Both the position numbers and the translations under genes were made by a program. Under the pieces are notes generated by a model that saw only the letters and a program-made list of their open reading frames with translations, did no database searches and was not told where the DNA came from. A DNA stretch of 64,000 nucleotides from Rallus limicola (taxonomy: Eukaryota; Chordata; Aves; Gruiformes; Rallidae), in NCBI GenBank assembly GCA_022605955.1, contig JAKCOZ010000005.1:28718450-28782449 (forward strand), written 5' to 3'. This document shows, in pieces, positions 22,893-36,010 of this stretch (positions are counted from its first letter, which is position 1; every line of letters begins with the position of its first letter).

Positions 22893-25377
22893 TGATGTAT
22901 TTGTAACTTTAGTTAAAAGAGATTTTCCTTTTTTGTAAGACAGTCTGGAACTTTCACTGTACCAGACGAGGATCTGTTCTCTCTGATGCCAAAGGTGGAG
23001 CTCTCTGCTGGAGATGTCACGTCTGTCATGGAATCCTGATTGCACCTACATAGAAAAAACAAGCCTGATCTTGTTCCCTTTAATATCAGTGGCAGTGTTG
23101 CCAGCAATTTATCAAGGCAGATAGAAGCTAAGCACTGCCTTTGTGGTATTAGCTTCCCTCAGACCCTGCCACCTACTAAAAAAAAAAGAAACTTTAATGT
23201 CCCTAAATCCTGCAAGACTCATTCATCTATGACAAGGTAAAACATGGTTATGCATATGCCAGCAATATACAAAGGTGTTCAGCAAGTTTTTTACTGAGCA
23301 TGCCAACCGTGGGAAAGACATAGAATGCTGCAGTGGGCTGAGCATCTACTAGCAGGTATTTGTCAGTAGTCATTGAGAGAATAAGATATTTATGAGAATT
23401 AATTTATTAATGTCAGCAAAGGAGCTTTAGAATCAAAGATAACCAGTGTAAAAGGACCTTTGTGCAGAATCACTCTGCTGACAATAATAACTGATAAAAG
23501 AAAATTCATCCTTTCTGGGTCAGCTGTCTCTCTTACCACAGACAAAAAGGATACATCCTTATGGATTCTGTGAATTGTAAATTGGGTAAGACAGGACAGC
23601 CTGATGTTTCACCAAAAAAATGTTTTCTGGTATCTCCACCTTCCACAGGTGTGAAATAGCTCAAATTCAGGCAGCTCTAACAACCTTGATCTTTCATGCC
23701 AGCAATTTACTTTATTTAAGGTGCAAGACAGATTGCCTCCCTTCCTAAAATGGAAAACTTCTCTTTTAGCTGTATATCTGGTTCAAAGATCTGGCCACAT
23801 TTGCATGGCACCACCTGCATTCTCCAGGGGGTGATATCAATGTCTAGAGAAGATAATGAATTAAAATTTAATCTTAGAAAAGAGCATGTGGTCTTGAACA
23901 TATAAAAATCATAGTATTGAATTAAAGAAAGTTCCAAAATATTCTTTTAGGACTGACTTCTGAAAATGCTAAATGATTCTAAAGCATCCTGGGTGGCAGA
24001 GGAGCTTTATTTGAGACAAGATATTAGCTTATAAGGTTGAGGAATGTTAGGGGAACATTGCTTCTTAGCTGCTATGACCCTGTTGTTTGGTTCTTTTCCC
24101 TCTAATCTGACTCACATCAAGCATTGGATTCCGTGTGCTTTAATTTCTTATGGACAACAGTGAATCATGAAAAGCACCGTAGCCTTCACAGACATTTCAG
24201 AGCTGACAGCACATTCTGTGTTTGTGCACAAGCAGATGCATTACTATTGATAAAATTTTGGTTTGCATCTTAATCACATTTTTGGGGGTTTTTTAAAGTG
24301 TGCTCAAAAATTTGAGTGATTTGGGGAATTCACTACAACTTCAAGATAGAATCAAACAAGCTCAAAATTTGTTTGTTCTTCTTTTCATATCTATCCTCCA
24401 TAGGTATAGCGTATATCTAAAATATGATTGTATAATGTGAAGCTTAACTGGGGCATACTAGGGTCAGAATATGCTATAATGTAGTTAACAGTGATATAAG
24501 TACATGGAGGACTAAGTATTTTGTCCGTTTTGCCATTTGGTTTGCTTTCATTCTTCCAGTACATTACCTTACTGGTGTACTTTTGTTTGAATTATCCTGA
24601 GGTACACATAGGTCTCCAAGTGTTGACACTGAGAAATGGCAATTATTATTGAGTTGGACTTGGATATATTTCATTACCCTGATATTTATTTTTCTCTCCT
24701 GAATTGCAATATATAGCTGTCGTCTCCAACACAGAACACACCAAAGTTTTTAAAGAACTTGAGCACATTACTGAAGTCACACTGCAATAACTCTAATAAA
24801 TTGCACCTGTGAACTCCCCTCTGGTTTATTTATATACTGTATCACAGGTTATTAACAGAAAATAACCCACTGAGATACAACATTCTTGTTTACAGTGAGA
24901 TGCTGGTGGTGACAGCAGGAATATAAAACATAAAATCAACAGGGAACACAGAACTAATAAAAAGACAAGGGTCTATAAAGCAGAAAAAAAACAAACCCAA
25001 AGCCAACTGTAGAGGCAAAAATAAAATAAACTTCCTTCATAAAACAATCAAAATCTGCAGTATATTTATAGATATCAGGGAGCACAAATACCCACTGAGC
25101 TTGAATATTTATGGGTGTCAGGAATTCTGTGTGCTATCAAGAATCAAAACTTGATCAGCAGGACCTACCTCTAAAATGCGAGTTATGTCTACTTCACTAT
25201 ATGTAGCAAAGGAGAAAGAAAAAAGAAATGGAAAAAAAGGACAGATCAGAAAAGACAAAAACAAAACCAAAAACAAACAATAAACCCAGTGAGAAAACTC
25301 TTAGGTTTAAAGGAAAAAAAAAAGAAACTGAGAAGTTTTTGAAATTAGAGTTTTTATTTCCCTTTTTTTTTTTTCAG
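22893..25377. other. non-coding DNA
   Basis: No element recognised. A richer patch at about 22950-23160 has no lasting open frame and no family match I can name. Confidence 0.5.
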
Positions 25378-25526
25378 ATTAACATCTGGTATCATTGAAG
25401 ATATCATCATACAATCACTGGATTGGTGCCCTGACTATATTAACGATGCAGTTGCTCAGCAAGACAAGTTCTCCTTGTGATACCAAGATAAGAATCATCT
25501 GAGAAAAGAATGAGAACCTGGAAATG
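25378..25526 (+). other. candidate exon, 149 nt
   Basis: A long pyrimidine tract ending TTTTTTTTTTTTCAG (AG at 25376-25377) is a strong acceptor, and ATG|GTGAGG at 25526/25527 is an acceptable donor. In frame 2 after the acceptor, 33 codons are open and end at TGA 25478-25480. The peptide includes SGIIEDIIIQSLDW and NDAVAQQDKFSL. It could be the final coding exon of an isoform, an untranslated exon, or chance. I do not recognise the peptide. Confidence 0.2.
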
Positions 25527-26293
25527 GTGAGGATATGGGGCTTGTTTTATATATCATATTATATTCTGTAGAATGTTCTCTCTATAGAGGGTTGTAGAGG
25601 TCATTGTCATTCTATAAACCTCCACATCACACTGTATTATGCTCTCTATACCCGCATTTGGTATTACCTTAGTTTCAAAGGGATAGAAAAAGATTTTTTA
25701 ATGAAAGATAAAGGTACCTCTTCTTACTTCTGACAGCAGAAAACATGAAACATTATAATTTTTAGCACTTGTTAGCTGAAAATTTCAAAAGTACCATCTA
25801 TCAAAATAAATGATAGGCAGAAATATTTCCTAGCTATAAGTACTACATCCTCAGAATGAAAAACATAACTGAAAAACACTGATGGAGCTGAAAAAAGATA
25901 AGCTTTAGTATAAGGCACACAGTTACATCCTCATCTCACACTGAAGTGCATCTTTACCTTCATCCCATGGTGAAATAGTACTTTCTTTGGTTAAAGCAAA
26001 CTTGCATATCACTTAGTCCCAGAAAGAGCATCAGAGTACTGAGAGTTTGAGATGGGATGGAGTTTATGTTTATGTCACCAGAGGAACAATAGCAAGAGAA
26101 ATATGTAAGAGAAAAATGTTGCTGTACAGATCTTGAGAATCCAGTCCTTTTTTTTGTCCTTCTAACCAAGACCCTGTGGCTAATAAATACAATTAATTCT
26201 TTGATAGAATTTCTCCATTCCTCAGCCTTATTCCACTGTTGATGTACCAAATATCTATATAACTATTCTGAAAACCTTATTCTCCCTTAACAG
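25527..26293. other. AT-rich non-coding DNA
   Basis: No element recognised. A minus frame at 25960-26250 has no recognisable domain. Confidence 0.5.
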
Positions 26294-26368
26294 CACAATG
26301 AGATTTGGTGTCATACGGCACCCTCCACCATATGAATGGGCTCTTCAGGAGTGGGAAGGTTTTATAAT
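26294..26368 (+). other. candidate coding exon, 75 nt, symmetric phase
   Basis: The acceptor CTTATTCTCCCTTAACAG (AG at 26292-26293) and the donor AAT|GTAAGTAAC (GT at 26369-26370) are both strong. The 75 nt between them are richer in G+C than the flanks. One frame is open throughout (one base, 24 codons, two bases), so the exon would keep frame if skipped or included. It encodes RHPPPYEWALQEWEG after TMRFGVI. The other two frames contain stops. I do not recognise the protein, and no partner coding exon is evident within the window. Possible readings are a small cassette exon of a gene with very long introns, a lncRNA exon, or coincidence. Confidence 0.3.
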
Positions 26369-26616
26369 GTAAGTAACATTACCCTTATTCCTCTTCTGAT
26401 TCTGTCTGTCTCTAGTAAACTGCAATAAACTAATTACAGTCAGTAGAGGTACTGCTGTCTGGGATAGTCATCAACCTGCTGCATTAATTCTCTATACTAT
26501 GCAGTGAGGTTAAATGAAATACCAGTTCCTCAGGAGCTGTGTACCTTGTGAGGTAACTTCACTGAATATCTTCTTTGGGTGGCTTCTGGCATTTTGCAGC
26601 TGTAGCAGGAAGTATT

Positions 26617-26738
26617 CTTGTTTTCTTCCCTTTCCTTTTCTCCTTCCCATTCCCTTCCCCTCCCTGCCCTTTCCTTGTCCCTTTCCATTCATCTGTCCTT
26701 TTTCCTTCCCTTCCCTTCCTTTCCCATTCCCCCCTCTT
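26617..26738 (+). repeat. polypyrimidine tract, TTCCC-rich
   Basis: About 120 bp almost entirely of C and T on the plus strand with repeats of TTCCC, TTCCCC and CCTTTCC. Overlapping frames on both strands (Pro/Phe/Ser-rich one way, Lys/Gly/Arg/Glu-rich the other) are by-products of the repeat. Confidence 0.9.
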
Positions 26739-28787
26739 CACTCTGAAGAAAATGCTTCATAATATTGTCAGGAATGTTGATGTAGAGAACCACCTACTAG
26801 AGGGAAATGATCGTTGTTACAAATAGCTTCAGTTTATGTATCAGCTTCTCCCTCACCTCTTCTAATAAGGACAGCTATCTGATTTATTCACTTCTTTTTG
26901 GGTTAGTAATTTTCTGTAGAAGTTGCAGTGAAAGTGATATACAGCCTGTAAGACATATTCATCCCTTGTGAGGTTTTCTAAGGAGAATATCACACTTCTG
27001 ATATGTTTTTAGGAAAATATTCCTCTAATTTTTACTAAAAAATATTGGCAACTACCCTCTGCAGTGTTTCCTGTGCACCTGTATGCAACCAATCTGTACA
27101 AGGATGATTAAAACTTACATTCTAAGTATTAGATATTAAGATGATTAGTATAATCTGATTCTTTGCCACTCTACCAAATACCCTGCTATCTTCAGCAAAT
27201 ATTGAAAATTAACAGAGCTAATCCAAAGCACTTAGTGTTTGCCTTTGCCTTAGGATACTGTTTGTATGTAGTGTAACCTATACTTAGTTCCACTTCATAC
27301 TATATATTGGTCTGAATGTAAAATTATGTATTTAATTACAGCTAATAATTGTACTTGTATGAAAAAGTAACAAAATATATTCTCATCTGTTTTGTTTTAA
27401 GGAGTGATATGCAAATTGTACTTTAACTGCCAAATCAGAAAGGGACACCTAATCTACACTATAAAGCTATTTTAATTTATAATGGGTATTTTTGCTTAGC
27501 TCATATGTATTTGGTGCATTTGAGGAAAAAAAAACAACAAACCAAAACAACAAAAAAAAACCCCAAACTTTTACAAAGCCTACAGTGGTCCCTGGATACA
27601 CAACATCTAATTTTCAATTCAGTTGGCAAGAATACTAATTGCATTATCACATATTCAGCAGCATTCAGCAAAGCTATTTATTCATTCATCCTTAAGACCC
27701 AGGGTGTATGGCAGGTCACTGCCAATAAGCACTACCTTGAGAATCTCAGACAATGGTATACAAAGAAAATTAGATGTAGAGCTGCTTGGAAAAAAAAAAC
27801 AACAAACTGTCACAAAGAAACCAGACCTTGGAGATTTGCCTCATTGCTAGCTTCATGACTGAGTGAAAATTTTACTTGTCTGCATGAGCAAAACAAACCA
27901 AAATAAATCCAAGCCCATAGCTTTCATAAGCATAAAAAGAAAGGAGGAAAGATGGAAGGGATAATATACAGACTGATATGCAAATCATGAAGCATGAGAT
28001 TATAAAGGGTGCAGATGAGCCAGGAGTCAACACACCAAAAAAGAACCTCTATTGGGTGTGTGTTGTTCTCAGCTTCACTGATTCTGAGGCAAGCCAATAA
28101 AATTCCAGAATAGTTTTCAATATTTTTTTATGTTTCCTTTTTGTAATTACATTTGACATTAAATTAAAGCCTACATCTTTCAAAGTATGGAGAAAGAAGT
28201 TGGGAAAACAAGGAGGAAAGACAGGAAAAATTAGGACATACTTATTGACAGTTCTGAGGAATAAGAGATTTAACAATATGTTGTTTAAAGAAGACAGGAA
28301 GAAATTAAGACTCAAAGATCAAGTTTAAATGGCAATCATGCAAATGACAGTGGTATAGAAACACTTGATCTCAATTCAGCCAAACTGATTTGAGTACAAG
28401 TAACAGAGCAGACTGCAGCAGAGAGCTGTATGAGTTCTCATTTTTTTATTTTCTCAACATCACCTTGTTATAAAACAGAAAGGGCTAACGTGTAGGAAGA
28501 TAAAAATGGAATAGACTGGGAAAATAGGTTTTTTGTGGGAAAGAGAAGCTGTAGCACACCAGAAATGTGAGAAGAAAAGCAATGCTACAGCAGAAGCAGG
28601 AGTAGGTTTGGATAAGCAGGGTAAGAAACTTTGGATGAAATCTGAGAGCTAGGTCAAGTTCAGAGAAAAAACAGATATGGAATAAGGGTGGGACAGATTG
28701 CCTTGTTAAAAATTACAGCTAACAGTTGTGTACCTATAGCATAGATGGGAAAGTTATGGTATGAGAGAAAATTATCCTAGAGTTGCT
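26739..28787. other. AT-rich non-coding DNA
   Basis: No named element. A-rich patches lie at 27524-27563 and 27790-27802. Frames at 27505-27858 are lysine-rich by-products of these A runs. Confidence 0.5.
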
Positions 28788-29145
28788 GAGAACCTCATCC
28801 AAGACCTTGAATTTTCCAGAGATGGGGCATCTACCACAAATCTGAGAAACCCATTCCTTGTTCCACCACTCTCATCATAAAAAAAATCCTGCATTACATT
28901 TAGTCTAAATCTACCCTCTTTTAGTTTAAAACCATTGTTCCTTGTCCTATTGCAACAGTCCCTGCTAAATATTTGTCCCCATCTTTCTTATAATCTCCCT
29001 TTAAGTACTGAAAGACCTCAGTAAAGTCCCCCCAGAGCCATCTCCAGGTAAACAACAACTTTCTCAGCTTTTCTTCATAGAAGAGGTATTTGATCCGTGA
29101 GACCATTTCTGTGGCTCTCCTCTGGACCCTCTCCAATAGAACAAA
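28788..29145 (-). mobile_element. CR1 LINE 3' fragment
   Basis: The minus frame 29157-28921 contains [20 protein letters not shown], then YEEKLRKL and LKGDYKKDGD, the C-terminal ORF2 region of CR1. The plus strand carries the complementary landmarks CCATTCCTTGTTCCACCACT and CCTTGTCCTATTGCAAC. The extreme 3' tail is missing or unrecognisable, and the copy is strongly diverged. Confidence 0.8.
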
Positions 29146-31303
29146 GACTTGGATCAAGGGTAGAACTCATCATTGCCATTAACATCTCACTGTCTCAAGA
29201 AGCAGAGGTCTCTTTGGAAGAAGTCATGGGACGGATCATGTTGATAATCTTACAATAACATGATGCTGTGTGACAATTCTACCTTTCCAACTTATTTTCA
29301 GATGAAAACTCAGTTGTTGCACTCTGACATGTTTAAATGTTAACAATAAAAGAAAAACATGTGATGGCTTGAGGTTCTAGTACAAAGAATTTGAAGTCCA
29401 TTGACATATTTCCTGTATAAGTATACAGTTTTTACAGTTCTTTTGTTTTCAGTTTAAATCTAGCCTTTTATTATGTTTCAGGAAACATATTTTCAGCTGA
29501 TGTTAACTTCTGTACATTTTAATAGTTCTTTATGATTAACTGCATGAAGCTGAAGGACAGTGTATTAAACAGACTTGATTTTTTCTTGTTTCTTTTCCAA
29601 CCTCCAAGTTTGCCAGATACCATTATACTGCTGAGATCATTTTTTGTTCTTCTGCTGACTCAGTTATTCATAGTAAAGCTATAAGCACCAGAGGAGATGT
29701 TATTTAACAAGTAACTGTTTCGACAGGCTCAGTGGGAATATTTCTAAACAGAGTTGGAAACCAGTCTTACTTCAGGAAATTAAAAAAATTCAAGATATTC
29801 CCACTAACCTTTAACAATTTATGGTTCTGGACACTAATATTCACACTTTTTAATGTCATAAAGAATGACAATGTAAGATGAACATGTAAAATAGACTAGA
29901 TTGTTTAATGAGGCATTTCTAAATATAACCTGGAACCGTTTCTTCAGCTATTAAATGTTTGTAGAAAATGATATAATCTTGTTATTGGATTAAAATTACA
30001 GAAAAATGATATATTTACTAGTTTAAAATCTCATTAAAATAGCTCCTTACCTTCTTGCCTAAGAAAAAAAATCATAACAGGGCAGGTTTTTCATGCCTTG
30101 ACTAGCACTTTGGCAATTCTTTTCAATTTTTTATTTCCCAAAGATATATAATAAAACAGTATACAGTAATGATCTCATCAAAAATTCCCAGAAAATAATC
30201 TCTAGTGTGACTGAATTGCTATGCTTAAATATAATAAAATAATATCCCTTTTTTAGCACAACATTATCTCAAAAGGTTATTTTCTACTGGCTACCTCAAT
30301 GATACTATGTTCCGTATTGTCACTGATTGCAGGATACTGTTTCCCATCTAATGAAGTGTGACTTAAGCCTTTCTTTTTCTATCTTCTTTTAAGCTATGTG
30401 AACTTGAATTTGGCTATGTAAAATAAACATATTCCAGATTAATACTTTCTACTAAGCAATTCAGAGTGGCCAGTTTAGTGGACTTCCACCTACTGTTATT
30501 TACCACACCATCAGTTTTTGCAATGTTATGTATTACTGGTTTGGAGGCCTTTTTTTATGTATTCCTGGTAATTTTTTCATTATCTTTCAGTGGTAGAAGC
30601 ATTCTTGAGGCTGAGAAACTGCAAAAAACAGACATATGTACCAGAATATTAATTTAATTCAATGGACCGATCCACTATTTTTGCAATAATCCAAACTTCT
30701 GGACAGACTGCAACTACATTTCCCAGTGCTTGAGCAATGGGTTCAAATTTGTACTCCACCCTCTCCCCCAGTGTCCTCAATATGGTCATGACTTAGCAGT
30801 ATCCTTCTTTCCTTACTGTTTTAGCAATTTCACTTCTCAGCCTTAGTTCAGTTTGACTAGACTAACAACAACTGTAGGATCTTTAACTAATCTTTTTAAC
30901 ATCCATTAAATCTTATCATTTGTGGTCTTCACAGTAATGCAGTATAAGCTAAATTTGCCAAGTAGAAAAGAGTTCATTTTTCAAGCAGACCCCCATGAGG
31001 ATATGTCTTCATAACTGATGACTGAAAAGGCATTGAAACAGACCTTAAAACAAGTGCCTTGTACATTACTACTATCCTCAACAGAGCTGAGGATACAGCT
31101 CACTGCATTTCAGTGGGATTATTTGTAGAACAAGCTATTGTCAGTGTAATGGTAGCAGAGTCAAAATTGTGGTCTATGTTTACAATATGACAAAGTGTTG
31201 TGTTAAATGTGGTAAAGTACTATCAAGACTGCTTTCATAGAATGAATTATCTTGCAAAGTCAAAATAACGCAGAATGCCAGGTAGTCTGCCCTTAAAAGT
31301 AGA

Positions 31304-31352
31304 ATCTATCTGTCTGTCGACCGATCTACCTACCTACCTGCCTACATACCTA
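31304..31352. repeat. degenerate (CTRC)n / CTGT tetranucleotide repeat
   Basis: Units CTGT, CTAC, CTAC, CTAC, CTGC, CTAC and related variants run in register. The predicted peptide in this region is a by-product. Confidence 0.8.
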
Positions 31353-32351
31353 TGTCACTTGCTGCAGGGTATACAAGATCTTCTGACACCTGTGCTGTGT
31401 CTTACTGCACCTCACTACCACACCACTTCTGACCTTCAGTGCCCACATCAATTTTTCATTATCTCACATTATTCCAACTTAGTTATGCAGGTGGGAAATG
31501 AAAAGAGATATAGAGAAAAAAACCCAAAAAACTGACAGAGATTAGGGTATTAGGATAGCTACAGCCACTGCTAGGTCATTTCATCTCACAAGTAAGACTC
31601 AGCCTTAATTAAAAACATGGTATAAGGCCTAAGTCGAAGCATGAAAGCTTCTTGAATCATAAATGACCAAGACACTCTTGTCTACAATGAGGGTTTGACA
31701 CTGATGTTGCAGACATGCTAAATTTATGTCTGTCATCTCACAATGATGCTGCAATTACGTCACAGACACCTAGTAGAGAACCATGAGTTTTGAAGTTGAA
31801 ATTCACCTTCATGTTCTCTTACAACACAGCAACACCGGATTTGAAAGAGAAGAAATCTCATTTCCAAGCTGTCATTTCAGTCTATGTGCAGTTGAGCATG
31901 TCTCTGCCAGACTCACATGGTTTTAAATGCAGCTGTTTGTCATTAGTGAGTCCACTAGAGGTGTCAAGAAAGCATTAAGGGATTTTAATACATTCTCATG
32001 TCCTTCTGGTTATCCATCTAGCTTAAGGTCTCTTGGCATTGCTTTCAAAAGTGGATCAATGCTAGCATGAAAAATGCTGTCAAAATCGGGATGGCCTGCT
32101 CTACACAACCTAGTTTGTATACCAACAGTGAGATGCCTTTCCAAGGAGTGTAGCTGCTACATGACCAGAGAAACCCAGCCAAATCAAAATCCTTCATTTT
32201 TAAAAGCCCTAAACCAAAAATCTCCCATTAATACAAGTTAGTAAACTGTATAGATATTCTCTAAAGGAACTATGACTGCAGAGCACACCTTAAGAACAAG
32301 GCCAAAGCCCATGCACTTTCAATATGATCTGCCTCAGATGGACAGACAGAA

Positions 32352-32363
32352 ACACACACACAT

Positions 32364-32398
<35 letters not shown>
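32352..32398. repeat. (CA)n microsatellite
   Basis: An ACAC run is broken once by CATGCG and continues as 16 perfect CA units at 32367-32398. Confidence 0.95.
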
Positions 32399-32400
<2 letters not shown>

Positions 32401-35230
32401 AGAAGAATATTTGTGTATACAAAGCTTGTCCTTTCTAAGTCAGGCCTTTTGAAATTACTCAGTTCAATGCTAGGGAATATTTCCATACAGACCACACTTG
32501 ATTAATGGGGCCAGCTAACGTTAGTCACAGTTCTTTTAAGAATAACTTTGATACAGGCCATCTGTTGGACTCCAGTAAGACTATATGTACATGCAGGCTG
32601 GAGAATTAAGCAAAATATCCAGAGAGAGAGATAAAGAACACAAAACCACTCTGTATTCTGACTTAGTTCCTCTAATCTGCTAAAAAGTGATTTGGCATCA
32701 ATATAAGCAAAACTAGGGTAACCTGATCTTCATTGCTTTTCAGATAAAACTTAAATTCAGATCTTGGACTATTCTTCCACATACTCAATAAAACAGACCC
32801 ATTGCTACGTTTTTGTTTGTTTGTTTTAGGTTTGGTGGGGTTTTTTTGGGGGGAGAGGGTTTTTCTGTTAATTGTACAGTATTAAAGGCATGCAGTTCCT
32901 GTTAAAAAAGACTGGAAATCTTCAGCTTTATGCCTTCAACTATCCTCAGAGCCAATAGAAGTGAAGGTGGCTGCTTGAAGAGGATGCGGAGGGAAGGCAC
33001 AAGAGGATGTTTTATTTGGATCTAATTCTATGATTTTCTGTGGTGGACCTGTTAAACAGACTTACAGAACTTGATCTGCTGAGTCAACAGTGCATGTGTA
33101 GATGTCTGGGAGGGAAATTAAGAAGCCAAATGCTGTTGAATTTTCAGCCTTTAATATGTTACAGGTGGAATGTCACCAGTGACCCTAAAGGTAGCCTTAT
33201 GGCTGTAAAAATTGGCCAGAGAATTTGACTATGAGAGTACTTGTGTACAAAGTATAAACGCAAACAGTAAGCACATACCTTTCAGTTCCCAAAGGTTCTG
33301 CAAGCAGTTTATGACTTTTCAGTTGGAATCACTCTGAGTATTCCTATCAGAACATCTGCTGAGGTCAGGTCATTTATGAACAGTGTATGGAGAGTGTTAA
33401 GTCTTGGAATGCTAGATAAATTTTTTGTGAATGTCCATAAAGGGCATAGGAGCATGCTTCTCTTCTGTCTTTAACTAATTAGCTCTTGAAATCAGGCTTA
33501 AAATTTTTCTGTGAACATTTCTTAACAAGTGAAAATTCTCATTAGTGTGATACTTTGGACAACAAATGTGAAAATAATATGAATGCACTGTTTTGATTTT
33601 TCAAGTAAATCTTCATGAAACCTCCCATATGTGACTGTTTCTGTATCATATGATCATAGTTTTCTGAGGAAATCCTTGGGTTTTTTCCCCCTCTGCCTTC
33701 CAGCTGCTAGTGCCTGCTTTAAAAGGAACTATCTGCTTGGTTGTCACTCTCAACATCTTTTGTTCAGATAAAACGTAACACCTTAAACTTCCTTTAGGAT
33801 GTATTTATTACATGGGATAGCTGGCGGAACAAAAGAGAAAATTGTTTGGAGGGAAACAGTGCCTTAGAACTGGGCTGAAGAATTATTCATTAGCATGAAA
33901 TTCTTCAATGTTTTAAAAGTAGTATCTCATGGAAAAGAAACTGCATAGCAATTGCAAAACTTGAAGGGAGAGAGGGGAAAAAAAAAAGGCAAAAGTTATC
34001 TAAGCAACAGCTGCGGCTTCGGTAGCCAGAAGGATTTAGAGAATCAACATGATCTGTAAAGGTTACAAATCCTTTAAACAAATTATGGGCATACCTAGTC
34101 AGCTGTATAAATATCCCCACTTTTTCTGGTTGTTTCTTCCACTTATGAGTTAAATATTTATTTGTATGCCTTTCATCTTAGCCTAATTAAACATCATATA
34201 TTACTTTTTTTCCCCCCCTCTTTTTCACTTCAGGTAGCTGATTCACTCCCTTTTTCAGGGAGATACACAAGGGACAAAGCAGTTGATACAATTGGTTAGC
34301 ATGAGATATTAATCAAGTATCTTCCTTATCTTCTAAACATAGTAATATTGGAAATACACTAAGAGTGACTCAGAGAGACTTTATTTACACAGGCTACAGC
34401 ACTGCACCATCTCTGACACAAAAGTAAAATTTTAACATCTCTGTTGTGTTTCAAGAGCATGTAAATACCTTCTGGCCAAAAATACAGAGGTCAGTGCAGA
34501 CACCTGTTTCTATTCTGTTCCAGACAGAGAATATTAAATACAATCCCTGCTGCTGAAACATAGTCTACTGTGCTCCACACAAGGAGTAGCTATAGCTCTT
34601 CTTTTGTCCTTCCTGCCCCCATATCCTGTTAAATCCTGTATGCACATATAGTCATTTATCAATCCTAATCCACATCTTGGTGATTTTCCTGAACTCATCT
34701 GGCAGCTGCTTTCCCAAGACTAAGCCTACAATGTATTCAGATAAGAATGAGCTGGTTCAGAGAGTTCAGGTAGTTTCATAAATTCCCTACAATGCTATAA
34801 ATCGTATTTCTTGATAACAGTCTGAGTCACAGTATGCTTTGCCTTATTAAGGTTTCCCATGGTGCAAGACAAATTTTGATACTTTACAACAGAAATTTAC
34901 AGGTGATTTGCACCTACTGGGTGCTATTATTTGGTCATCTTACTTCTTGTTTGAATGGTTTTGGGCAAAAGCATAAATGACCACATCATATTTCAAGTAC
35001 CAGCATCAGACCCACAGTAGTTTCCAACACTCTTTAACCTTGGAGACATCCTTTTATGACTCATATGGTCAGTGAAGCTTAGACTGGTTCTCAATCATTC
35101 ATTGCATTCTTCAATATGGATTTATAATGAAATATGAATGTATAGGACCTTTCTGATAACAAAGACAATTAGAACCCTTTACTTTTCTTCAAGTTAAAGC
35201 TCTTGACAAACCTCTGCTGGACTTAAAATA

Positions 35231-36010
35231 TGGCTTTAATAGTTAAACTTAGACAAGGACGATATTGTAAGGCCTACAAGGACAGTTTTATTACTGTATT
35301 GGGTTTACTTGCCATGTTTTTGGTACTGGTGGGCCTTTATGATAGGGCTGCCATTTTTCTGGACACGGACAGTTCCAGCCAGCTCCAAAATGGGCCCACT
35401 ACTGGCCAAAATTGATCCCATCAGTGGTGCCAGTGTTACCTCTGTCATATCATAGTTAAGAAAAGTTAAAAATCATCATATAGTAGTTGTGAAAGAGAGA
35501 AGCGAGAAAAAAATATGTGAGAGAAACAAGACTGCAGACACCTAGTTCAGTTAAGAACAAAGGGGAGGGTGAGCTCCAGCTACCTGAGCAGACATTCCCC
35601 TGCAGCCCACAGAGAAGACTGTGGTAAAGCAGGTTGTCCCTCCTGATCCCATGGAGGACCCCATGCCACAGCAGGTGCCTGAAGGAAACTGCAGCCCATG
35701 GAGAGCCCAGTTTGGAGTCATCTCCTGGGAGGAACTGCAGCCCCTGGACAGGAGGCCATGCAGGACCAGTGACCCATGGGGGATCCACACTAAATCTATT
35801 CTGAGGAAGTGTCTTTCTGAAGTATTGTAGCCCATAGAAAGGACCCATACTGGCGCAGAGGGATGTGTGAGGAAGAAGGAACTACAGTAATGTAGTGTTA
35901 TGAACTGACTGCATCAGTGATTCCCTGTCCCTCCTGAAGTGCTCAGCGTGTGGAGGAGGTAAAAGAGTCAGGAACAAAGAAGTTAAAGGGCATTCTGTCT
36001 TTAACCAAAT
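35231..36010 (+). mobile_element. avian retroelement leader-like fragment
   Basis: From about 35380 the plus strand reads like an avian retroelement 5' region: CTCCAAAATGGGCCCACTAC, GTGAGAGAAACAAGACTGCA, then units built on CTGCAGCCCATGGAGAGCCC and GTAGCCCATAGAAAGGACCC, ending in a purine-rich stretch before GTAATGTAGTGTTATGAACTG. I believe this belongs to an ERV-like element, though the family is uncertain. The 5' part (35231-35380) is less certain. Frames on either strand here (35456-35848 and neighbours) come from the repeats. No pol, gag or LTR pair accompanies it. Confidence 0.55.
35540..35870 (+). repeat. degenerate tandem repeats, CCCATGGA core
   Basis: Imperfect units of about 40-50 bp carry CTGCAGCCCAYGGAGA, GATCCCATGGAGGACCCCAT or GTGACCCATGGGGGATCC. 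They resemble the leader repeats at 6890-7330 but differ in unit sequence. Confidence 0.6.

Larger units (their letters stand above)
29146..35230. other. AT-rich non-coding DNA with microsatellites
   Basis: No gene or dispersed repeat recognised. It contains a CTAC/CTGT tetranucleotide stretch (31304-31352), a (CA)n (32352-32398) and a G-rich patch at 32830-32860. Confidence 0.5.

Noticed and set aside
26510..26826. Pro/Phe-rich and Lys/Glu/Gly-rich frames on both strands
   Set aside because: They are translations of one polypyrimidine tract.
35456..35848. 130-codon minus-strand frame with Gly/Leu-rich sequence
   Set aside because: It is the antisense of retroelement leader repeats; several overlapping frames on both strands show the same composition.
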